NCBI RefSeq assembly: GCF_000717595.1
Contig: NZ_JNZO01000041.1
Location: 1 to 64,000, forward strand
Direction: 5' to 3'
DNA from: Streptomyces flavochromogenes
GTDB lineage: Bacteria; Actinomycetota; Actinomycetes; Streptomycetales; Streptomycetaceae
DNA: 64,000 nt
Part shown: in pieces, positions 44,187 to 53,058 of the stretch
Position numbering within the stretch: position 1 is the first letter of the stretch
How the letters are laid out: every line of letters starts with the position of its first letter
Position numbers and translations under genes: made by a program
Notes under the pieces: model-generated
What the model was told of the DNA's origin: nothing
The model's database searches: none
What the model saw: the letters and a program-made list of their open reading frames with translations, nothing else

Positions 44187-45193
44187 ACGACGGCGTCGCA
44201 GAACAGCCGCACGCTCCGCCACCCCTCCTCCACCGGCATCCCGCCGCACAGCGGATGCAGCACGAGGCTCTCCAGGCCGAGCGCAAGGCACTCCTCCGGA
44301 GTGAGGACCCGGTAGACCCCCTCCGCACGCAGCTCCGCCACCGTCGCCGCCGTCGACCGCACCGCCGAGCGGATGTCCTTGGACTGCCACGAGGCGTACG
44401 TCCGCGCCTCGTGCAGGAAGTGCTCCCCGTACTCCGCCCAGGTCCGGTCCGGGTCCTCCGACAGATGCAGCAGCGGCGTCACCTCGGCCGGCATCATCGT
44501 CCAGCCCTCCGTGCCGTACTCCGCGCAGCGCTCCTGGTAGTACTCCTCCAGCTCCGGCAGGTGCGCGCTCGGGAAGAACGGAAGCCCGAGCCGGGCCGCC
44601 CGCCGCGCCGCCGCCCGCGACGACCCCCCGACCAGAAGCATCGGATGCGGCTGGGTGAAGGGCCTCGGGGTGACCCGTACCTTACGGCCCTGATACGTGA
44701 ACGGCTCCCCGGTCCAGGCCGTGAGCAGGGTCTCCAGGAGCAGGTCCTGGAGCTTGCCGCGCCGCCCCCAGTCGACCCCGCGCTCCTCGTACTCCTCCGG
44801 GCGGTAGCCGATCCCCGCCACCGTCACCAGGCGTCCCTCGCTCAGCAGGTCGAGGACGGCGATCTCCTCGGCGAGCCGCAGCGGGTCGTGCAGCGGCCCG
44901 ATGATCGCGGAGACGGTGACGGCGATCCGCCCACCCGTCTCCCGGCCACCACCCCCCGGCGAGGCGCTGTGCGCCGCCCCTCCCATCGTCGCGCCGAAGA
45001 CCGCCCCGGCGAAGGCGAAGGGGGACGGCAGCCAGTTGTTGTCGACCCCGTGGTGCTCCTCGGTCTGCACGGTGTCGACCCCGTGGGCGTCGGCGTACGC
45101 GGCCATCTCGACGGCGGCCCGGTAGCGGGCGGAGAGGGATTCGGGGGTCGCGCGGGGATCGACGAGGTTGAACCGTATGACGCTGATCGGCAT
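44168..45193 (-). CDS. LLM-class flavin/F420-dependent oxidoreductase
   Basis: A 341-residue luciferase-like monooxygenase-fold protein. Marks: VQTEEHHGVDNNWLPSPFAF near 40-59, TVSAIIGPLHDPLRLAEEIA near 88, the substrate-side LLSEGRLVTVAGIGYRPEEY, and PMLLVGGSSRAAARRAARLG near 200 for the cofactor phosphate. Whether it uses FMN or F420 cannot be told from sequence alone. ATG at 45193 with GGAGGGGGA before. It follows the NCS1 permease gene by 58 bases on the same strand, so uptake and oxidation of one nitrogenous compound is a reasonable inference. Confidence 0.88.
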   Translation of the reverse strand: MPISVIRFNLVDPRATPESLSARYRAAVEMAAYADAHGVDTVQTEEHHGVDNNWLPSPFAFAGAVFGATMGGAAHSASPGGGGRETGGRIAVTVSAIIGPLHDPLRLAEEIAVLDLLSEGRLVTVAGIGYRPEEYEERGVDWGRRGKLQDLLLETLLTAWTGEPFTYQGRKVRVTPRPFTQPHPMLLVGGSSRAAARRAARLGLPFFPSAHLPELEEYYQERCAEYGTEGWTMMPAEVTPLLHLSEDPDRTWAEYGEHFLHEARTYASWQSKDIRSAVRSTAATVAELRAEGVYRVLTPEECLALGLESLVLHPLCGGMPVEEGWRSVRLFCDAVVPRLAA

Positions 45194-45251
45194 GGGAAGT
45201 CCCCCTCCGCTGGTGGGATACCGGCGAAGGGGGACGTTATCTGACGTAGCG

Positions 45252-46709
45252 TCAGATGGAAACGGTCTCGCGCACTCCGGCGGGCTCCGCCGGAACCTTC
45301 TCGGGCGCACGCGGCAGCACGGCGTACAGCACGCCCGCCACCACGATGGTCGCCGCCCAGCCCAGGCCGTTCTCGCCGATCCAGGACGAGGCGAGCGGAC
45401 CGGAGAACCAGTCGACCTTGGTGAAGAGGAGACCCGCCAGCAGCGCGACCGCCCAGGCCGTCATCGCCTGCCAGGCGAAACCGCCCCGGTACCAGTACGC
45501 ACTGGTGCGGGTGGTGTCCATGAGGGCCACCGCGTCGTACGACCGGCGCCGCAGCATGTCCACGCCGAAGACGCCGATCCAGGCCGAGAACGCCACCGCG
45601 AGCAGGGTCAGGAAGGAGATGAACGAGCCGATGAAGCTGGTCGCGACCACCATGAGCAGGAAGCCGAAGATCAGGCTGATCAGCGCGTTGACGCTGACCG
45701 CCGCCGCGCGCGAGACCTTGATGCCCAGGGTCTGCGCGGTGAACCCGGCCGAGTACATCGACATCGAGTTGATCAGCAGCATCCCGAGCAGGGCGATCAC
45801 CAGGTACGGCACCGAGATCCACATCGGAAGCAGCTCGCCGATGAAGGAGACCGGGTCCTGCGCCGAGGCCAGGTCCGGCGTCGACACCGCCATGACAGCG
45901 CCCATCAGGACCATCGGCAGCACGACGATGCCGGCGCCGCCCACCGTCGAGCCGACCATCGCCTTCGACGAGGCCGTACGGGGCAGGTAGCGGGTGAAGT
46001 CGGGACCCGAGGGGACCCAGCTGATGCCGCCGGCCGCGATCGTGCCGATGCCCGCGATCATCATCGCAGTCGAACCGGCCGGCTTGTCGAAGACCGCCGA
46101 CCAGTCGGTGTTCGCCACCAGATAGACCAGGACGAGCACCGAGAAGGCGCCGAACAGGTAGGTGGACCACTTGCTGCACACCCGCAGCGCGTTGATCCCG
46201 AGCCCCGAGACGAGGAAGGTGCAGGTGACGAAGAGGAGCAGCGTCACGACGATGAGGAAGGTGTTCGACTTCACGCCGAAGAGCAGGTCGAGCACGGTCA
46301 GCACCGCGTAGGCGCCGGTGACCGCGTTGATGGTCTCCCAGCCCCACCGGGCCACCCAGATCAGCGCGCCGGGAAAAAGGTTTCCGCGCTGACCGAACAC
46401 CGCGCGCGACAGCGCCATCCCGGGGGCCCCGCCCCGCTTGCCCGCGATCGAGATCAGGCCGACGATCCCGTACGAGAGGACCGGCGCGGCGACCGCCACC
46501 GCCAGGACCTGCCAGAAGTTCAGGCCGTTGAAGACGATCAGGCCCGCGCCCATCGTGAGCAGCAGCACACTGATGTTGGCCGCGACCCAGGTCGGGAACA
46601 GCTCGCGGACCCGGCCGGTCCGCTCGGCGTCGGGGACGGGCTCGAGACCGCGGGTCTCCATCGCGCCGTCGTGCGTCGCGCCTGCGGCTTCGGAGGCGTC
46701 GTGGGGCAT
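45252..46709 (-). CDS. NCS1-family permease (cytosine/purine/hydantoin type)
   Basis: A 485-residue transporter with about 12 membrane segments. It is soluble to residue 35, and the first segment follows ELFPTWVAANISVLLLTMGA. Conserved NCS1 parts are GLISIAGKRGGAPGMALSRA between segments 2 and 3, GWETINAVTGAYA, SWVPSGPDFTRYLPR near 235, and NSMSMYSAGFTAQTLGI in segment 8. The substrate is a nucleobase or related ring, not decided by sequence. ATG at 46709 with GGAG 7 bases before. A hairpin lies in its leader. First gene of a pair with the LLM oxidoreductase. Confidence 0.88.
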   Translation of the reverse strand: MPHDASEAAGATHDGAMETRGLEPVPDAERTGRVRELFPTWVAANISVLLLTMGAGLIVFNGLNFWQVLAVAVAAPVLSYGIVGLISIAGKRGGAPGMALSRAVFGQRGNLFPGALIWVARWGWETINAVTGAYAVLTVLDLLFGVKSNTFLIVVTLLLFVTCTFLVSGLGINALRVCSKWSTYLFGAFSVLVLVYLVANTDWSAVFDKPAGSTAMMIAGIGTIAAGGISWVPSGPDFTRYLPRTASSKAMVGSTVGGAGIVVLPMVLMGAVMAVSTPDLASAQDPVSFIGELLPMWISVPYLVIALLGMLLINSMSMYSAGFTAQTLGIKVSRAAAVSVNALISLIFGFLLMVVATSFIGSFISFLTLLAVAFSAWIGVFGVDMLRRRSYDAVALMDTTRTSAYWYRGGFAWQAMTAWAVALLAGLLFTKVDWFSGPLASSWIGENGLGWAATIVVAGVLYAVLPRAPEKVPAEPAGVRETVSI

Positions 46710-46772
46710 GGGGGTACTCCGTACGAAGGTGTGGGGGTCGGAACATCGTACATTCGCGCCCTAACGAGCAAA

Positions 46773-46807
46773 GGGTGCGTCAGCCCATAGAAGGGGCCTC
46801 AGCACCC
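46773..46807 (-). promoter_or_regulatory. Leader hairpin of the NCS1 permease gene
   Basis: On the minus strand GGGTGC (from 46807) pairs with GCACCC (46778-46773). A symmetrical TGA/GAC internal loop then separates it from an upper stem, GGCCC with GGGCT. It lies 64 bases before the ATG. The A-G rich internal loop is unlike a plain terminator, and an RNA switch or protein site is possible. Confidence 0.4.
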
Positions 46808-46995
46808 TCCGGGCGCGCCTCGCGCGCCGAGGCCTCGCTCACCGGCACCGGACCGACACCGGCCGGTCGTGTCTCCGCCCCGAGGGGCTTCCCGTCGGCG
46901 TGCGGCCGAACGGCGGACCGGCCGGGCCCGGAGGGGCATGCCCCCGCCGGGAGAGCGAGGGGACGCGGGCGAGGTCACGCCATACTGGTCGAGTT

Positions 46996-48219
46996 ATGGA
47001 ACTCATCCTTGCTGTAGTCATCGCTCTGGTCGTCGCGGTCGCCGTGACGAGCGGGCTCGTGATCAGCGGTCGCAAGAAGAAGCAGCTGCCGCCGGCCGAG
47101 CCGCCGTCCACCACGCCGACCATCACCGCTCCGCCCGCCGAACCGCATGTCGGCGAGGAGGCGGAGACGCCGCGGGAGGAACCACGCCGCACGGTCGAGG
47201 AGGTCGAACTCCCCGCCGAGGAGGCCGTCGAGACGCCGGCCGCCGTCGAGGACCCCGTCGTCGCCGCGCCCGCCGCTCCCGAGATCGAGATCCCGGAGCC
47301 CACCGCCGGCCGCCTCGTCCGGCTCCGGGCCCGGCTCGCCCGCTCGCAGAACTCGCTCGGCAAGGGGCTGCTCACGCTCCTGTCCCGCGAGCACCTCGAC
47401 GAGGACACCTGGGAGGAGATCGAGGAGACCCTTCTCACGGCCGATGTCGGCGTCGCTCCCACCCAGGAGCTCGTCGAGCGGCTGCGCGAGCGGGTCCGGG
47501 TGCTCGGCACCCGTACCCCGGAGGAGCTGCGCGCGCTGCTCCGCGAGGAGCTCGTCACCCTGCTCGGACCCGACCTCGACCGCACGGTGCACACCGAGAG
47601 CCCCTCGGACGTGCCGGGCGTCGTCATGGTCGTCGGTGTCAACGGCACCGGCAAGACCACCACCACCGGCAAGCTGGCCCGTGTCCTCGTCGCCGACGGC
47701 AAGTCCGTCGTCCTCGGCGCGGCCGACACCTTCCGTGCCGCCGCCGCCGACCAGCTCCAGACCTGGGGCGAGCGCGTCGGCGCCCGGACCGTCCGCGGCC
47801 CGGAGGGCGGCGACCCGGCGTCGATCGCCTTCGACGCGGTCAAGGAGGGCATCGCGGAGGGCGCCGACGTCGTCCTCATCGACACCGCCGGCCGCCTCCA
47901 CACCAAGACCGGCCTCATGGACGAGCTCGGCAAGGTCAAGCGCGTCGTCGAGAAGCACGGTCCGCTCGACGAGATCCTGCTCGTCCTCGACGCCACCACC
48001 GGCCAGAACGGTCTGATCCAGGCCCGTGTCTTCGCCGAGGTGGTCGACATCACCGGCATCGTGCTCACCAAGCTCGACGGCACCGCCAAGGGCGGCATCG
48101 TCGTGGCCGTCCAGCGCGAGCTGGGCGTCCCCGTCAAGCTGATCGGCCTGGGCGAGGGCCCGGACGACCTGGCGCCCTTCGAGCCGGGCGCCTTCGTCGA
48201 CGCCCTGATCGGCGACTGA
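46996..48219 (+). CDS. ftsY: Signal recognition particle receptor FtsY
   Basis: SRP-receptor GTPase that docks Ffh-ribosome complexes at the membrane (407 aa). A single N-terminal membrane helix (LILAVVIALVVAVAVTSGLV, about 3-22) anchors it, which is common in actinobacteria. An acidic Pro/Glu linker runs to about 95. The NG domain holds GVNGTGKTTTTGKLARVL near 215, ADTFRAAAADQLQTW, DTAGRLHTKTGLMDELGKV near 295, and TKLDGTAKGG near 358. ATG at 46996. ffh lies 7.4 kb downstream. Confidence 0.97.
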   Translation: MELILAVVIALVVAVAVTSGLVISGRKKKQLPPAEPPSTTPTITAPPAEPHVGEEAETPREEPRRTVEEVELPAEEAVETPAAVEDPVVAAPAAPEIEIPEPTAGRLVRLRARLARSQNSLGKGLLTLLSREHLDEDTWEEIEETLLTADVGVAPTQELVERLRERVRVLGTRTPEELRALLREELVTLLGPDLDRTVHTESPSDVPGVVMVVGVNGTGKTTTTGKLARVLVADGKSVVLGAADTFRAAAADQLQTWGERVGARTVRGPEGGDPASIAFDAVKEGIAEGADVVLIDTAGRLHTKTGLMDELGKVKRVVEKHGPLDEILLVLDATTGQNGLIQARVFAEVVDITGIVLTKLDGTAKGGIVVAVQRELGVPVKLIGLGEGPDDLAPFEPGAFVDALIGD

Positions 48220-48227
48220 CGCCCGTA

Positions 48228-48277
48228 CGGCACGCGGAAGGGCCCTCGCCACCCGGCGAGGGCCCTTCCGCGTGCCG
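48228..48277. terminator. Bidirectional terminator between ftsY and the primase-like gene
   Basis: A perfect 23-bp inverted repeat (arms 48228-48250 and 48255-48277) with loop ACCC, between convergent genes. It is the longest perfect stem in the window. Confidence 0.88.
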
Positions 48278-48281
48278 GGGC

Positions 48282-48935
48282 TCAGAAGTGGGTGCGGTGG
48301 CAGATGTACGCCAGCGTGCCGAGCAGCAGCCGTGCCTGCGGCGGCGCGCCCGCCGTGTCCAGCGTCGGGGGCCGCAGCCAGCGCACCGGACCGAGCCCGC
48401 CCAGGTCCGACGGGGGAGCGGTGACGTAGGTGCCGGGCCCCAGGCAGTGCAGATCCAGATCGGCGTCGTCCCAGCCCATCCGGTAGAGCAGCTGCGGAAG
48501 CTCCGCCGCCGCTCCGGGCGCCACGAAGAACCGCGCCCGGCCGGTCGGCGTCGCGCACACCGGGCCCAGCGGGAGCCCCATGCGTTCGAGCCGGACGAGC
48601 GCCCGGCGGCCCGCGGCCTCGGCGACCTCGATCACGTCGAACGCCCGGCCCACCGGGAGCAGCAGTGCCGCGCCGGGGTACTCCGACCATGCCTTGGTCG
48701 CGTCGTCGAGGCCGGCGCCGGCCGGGACCGGTTCCGCGAAGGAGAGGGGGTGCGCGCCCGGGGCCGTACACGCCGGATCCCCGCAGGAGCACTGGCCGGA
48801 GACGGCCCGCGCTCCGGGCACCACGTCCCAGCCCCACAGTCCTGTGTACTCGGCCACCGCAGTGCACTCCGTGGTGCGAACGCGGCGGCGTGCGCCGGAC
48901 CGCATCTCACGAATGCCGCCGATCGTGAAACCCAT
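48282..48935 (-). CDS. Primase/polymerase-like (AEP) domain protein, probably degenerate
   Basis: A 217-residue protein matching the N-terminal primase-polymerase domain often found on actinobacterial plasmids and phages. It keeps the Cys cluster CSCGDPACTAPGAHP near 49-63 and the phosphate/sugar region ALLLPVGRAFDVIEVAE near 90-106. In active members the last motif reads close to DVD; here it is DVIEV, so one catalytic Asp appears lost. No helicase domain follows. ATG at 48935 with GGAGG before. It sits beside nsdA in a conserved position, which argues for a retained non-polymerase role (inference). Confidence 0.75.
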   Translation of the reverse strand: MGFTIGGIREMRSGARRRVRTTECTAVAEYTGLWGWDVVPGARAVSGQCSCGDPACTAPGAHPLSFAEPVPAGAGLDDATKAWSEYPGAALLLPVGRAFDVIEVAEAAGRRALVRLERMGLPLGPVCATPTGRARFFVAPGAAAELPQLLYRMGWDDADLDLHCLGPGTYVTAPPSDLGGLGPVRWLRPPTLDTAGAPPQARLLLGTLAYICHRTHF

Positions 48936-49328
48936 GTCCCCTCCAACGGGTCGAGCGCGCCGGTGGTTACGACCCGGAGCACCGTCGTCACCCTTCGTCA
49001 CGTTCCGTCGCCGAGGGTGGCGTGCGGTCGTGGGCGGGGTGGTGCGGGCCGGTGCGCGCGCCTCTCCGCGCATCCGTCCGCCGACTCCGGTTCGTCGCAT
49101 GTCAAGTGAATCGCGATCCGCGGGCGGCGAGTTCATTCGAAGGGGTGGCGAATGGTGGCGTTTCTTGAATCGCCCTCGTGGACGGGTGATCGTAGGATTA
49201 CTTTCGGTACTCGAACCCCCGGGGTCGCTTGCGCACGCGGGTATGCCGGAGGCAACCCGGTTTCCAGTTCGAAGGAGCGCGAACGCCGGACGGGTGCCGC
49301 GAGACGCGGCATTCTGGTAGGGGTTCAC
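48936..49328. other. Intergenic region between the primase-like gene and nsdA
   Basis: About 390 bases carrying the divergent promoters of the two genes. On the minus strand a TTGACA lies at 49105-49100, but no good -10 stands at the right distance. The nsdA-proximal half (49090-49210) is lower in GC than its surroundings. No clear operator or hairpin was recognised. Confidence 0.5.
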
Positions 49329-50837
49329 ATGACAGGTATTCAGGTGGATGGGGGCGTTCCTGTGGGCGGCAACGGCGCAGACGGTACGACTGCCGGCAAG
49401 CGCCCGAACGAGCAGCTGGGTTCGTGGTTCGTCCGCAGCGGCTGGTCGAAGGGCGAACTCGCGCGCCAGGTGAACCGCCGGGCGCGCCAGATGGGCGCAC
49501 ACCACATCTCCACCGACACCTCGCGCGTCCGTCGCTGGCTCGACGGCGAGCAGCCGCGCGAGCCCATCCCGCGGATCCTCTCCGAGCTGTTCTCCGAGCG
49601 CTTCGGCTCCGTCGTCGCCATCGAGGACCTCGGCCTGCGCACCGCCCACCAGTCGCCCTCCGTCTCCGGCGTCGACCTGCCCTGGGCCGGACCGCAGACG
49701 GTCGCACTGCTCGGCGAGTTCTCCCGCAGCGACCTCATGCTCGCCCGCCGCGGCTTCCTCGGCTCGTCCCTGTCGCTCGCCGCCGGACCCGCCCTCATCG
49801 AACCGATGCAGCGCTGGCTCGTCCCCACCCCCGCGGGCGACCTCGAGCGCCCCGACCCGCTCGCCGACGCCCGCCGCCCCAACCGGCTCTCCGAGATCGA
49901 ACTCGACCTCCTCGAATCCACCACCGCCATGTTCCGCAAATGGGACGCCCAGTGCGGCGGGGGACTGCGCCGCAAGGCCGTGGTCGGCCAGCTCCACGAG
50001 GTCACCGACCTCCTCCAGGAGCCCCAGCCGGCCGCCACCGCCAAGCGCCTCTTCACCTGCGCCGCCGAACTCGCCGAACTCGCCGGCTGGATGAGCTACG
50101 ACGTGGGCCTCCAGCCCACCGCCCAGAAGTACTTCGTGCTCGCCCTGCACGCCGCCAAGGAGGCAGGCGACAAGCCCCTCGGCTCGTACATCCTGTCCTC
50201 GATGAGCCGCCAGATGATCCACCTGGGCCGGCCCGACGACGCCCTCGAACTCATCCATCTCGCCCAGTACGGCAGTCGGGACTGCGCCACCGCGCGCACC
50301 CAGGCCATGCTGTATGCGATGGAGGCCCGCGCCTACGCCAACATGGGGCAGCCCTCCAAGTGCAAGCGGGCCGTCCGGATGGCCGAGGACACCTTCGCCG
50401 ACGTCGGCCTCGACGGCGAGCCCGAGCCCGACTGGATCGGCTTCTTCTCCGAGGCCGAACTCAACGGCGAGAACAGCCACTCCTACCGCGATCTCGCCTA
50501 CGTCGCCGGACGCTCCCCGACCTACGCCTCGCTCGCCGAACCCGTGATGGAGCGGGCCGTCGAGCTCTTCGAGAAGGACCCCGACCACCAGCGGTCGTAC
50601 GCGCTGAACCTCATCGGCATGGCCACCGTCCACCTCCTCAAGCGCGAGCCCGAGCAGTCCGTCGTCCTCGCCGAGAAGGCCCTCGGAGTCGCCCGCAGCA
50701 TCCGCTCCGAGCGGGTCAACACCCGACTCCGCAAGACCGTCGACCACGCCGCACGCAACTACAGCGACGTCGCCGAGGTCGTCCACCTCACCGACCGGCT
50801 CACCCAGCTGCTCCCCGAGGCCGCCGAAGCGGTCTGA
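49329..50837 (+). CDS. nsdA: Negative regulator of sporulation and antibiotic production NsdA
   Basis: A 502-residue regulator. In S. coelicolor loss of NsdA raises sporulation and antibiotic output. After a Gly-rich start, residues 28-100 look like a DNA-binding helix-turn-helix (LGSWFVRSGWSKGELARQVN, then SRVRRWLDGEQPREPIPRIL). A short Ala/Gly-rich segment (RRGFLGSSLSLAAGPALIEP) near 140 leads into a helical TPR-like region, about 190-480 (AAELAELAGWMSYDVGLQPT, PDDALELIHLAQYGSRDCAT, NLIGMATVHLLKREPEQSVV). ATG at 49329 with TAGGGG 6 bases before. Naming relies on remembered synteny plus this architecture. Confidence 0.9.
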   Translation: MTGIQVDGGVPVGGNGADGTTAGKRPNEQLGSWFVRSGWSKGELARQVNRRARQMGAHHISTDTSRVRRWLDGEQPREPIPRILSELFSERFGSVVAIEDLGLRTAHQSPSVSGVDLPWAGPQTVALLGEFSRSDLMLARRGFLGSSLSLAAGPALIEPMQRWLVPTPAGDLERPDPLADARRPNRLSEIELDLLESTTAMFRKWDAQCGGGLRRKAVVGQLHEVTDLLQEPQPAATAKRLFTCAAELAELAGWMSYDVGLQPTAQKYFVLALHAAKEAGDKPLGSYILSSMSRQMIHLGRPDDALELIHLAQYGSRDCATARTQAMLYAMEARAYANMGQPSKCKRAVRMAEDTFADVGLDGEPEPDWIGFFSEAELNGENSHSYRDLAYVAGRSPTYASLAEPVMERAVELFEKDPDHQRSYALNLIGMATVHLLKREPEQSVVLAEKALGVARSIRSERVNTRLRKTVDHAARNYSDVAEVVHLTDRLTQLLPEAAEAV

Positions 50838-50944
50838 CCCACCCGGCGCCCCCGGCGCCACCCGTACTCCGGCCGCGCCGGACGTCCCGTAATGCCCGAC
50901 TCGGCTCCCCCGCCGCAAGGTCACACGGACGCCAGGCGCGGCCG

Positions 50945-51112
50945 GTTCTCGTGTGCCGCGGGCACGGCTCCCCGGCCCCGTCTTCCGCGTGCCGGTACAC
51001 CGCTTCGGGCTCGTCTTCCGTGTGCCGTACACGGTTCCGGCCCCGTCTTCCGCGTGCCGCGTACACCGTTCCGGCCCCGTCTCCGGCGTGCCGCGTACAC
51101 CGTTCCAGGCCT
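50945..51112. repeat. Five-copy 32-35 bp tandem repeat array between nsdA and amtB
   Basis: Units begin GTCTTCCGCGTGCCG and continue with a GTACACCGTTCCGGCCCC-like part. They start at 50945, 50980, 51013, 51045 and 51079, with a decayed sixth from 51113. Unit lengths vary (35, 33, 32, 34, 34), so the array does not code consistently in any frame. It lies between the nsdA stop and the GlnR-type box of amtB. Confidence 0.85.
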
Positions 51113-51153
51113 GTTTCCCGTGGGCGGAGGATACGGGCGTTACCTCGCTGTGA

Positions 51154-53016
<1,863 letters not shown>

Positions 53017-53058
53017 ACAGCGGTCCGGACGCACCGTAAGCAACGAAGGAGCCGCCGG

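Noticed and set aside
46720..46860. Possible TPP riboswitch in the NCS1 permease leader
   Set aside because: A CTGACGCACCC stretch recalls part of the thi-box, but the conserved CTGAGA and the long AACCTGATC-type core are absent.
50945..51112. CRISPR array
   Set aside because: The units are contiguous and of uneven length with no spacers, and no cas genes are present.
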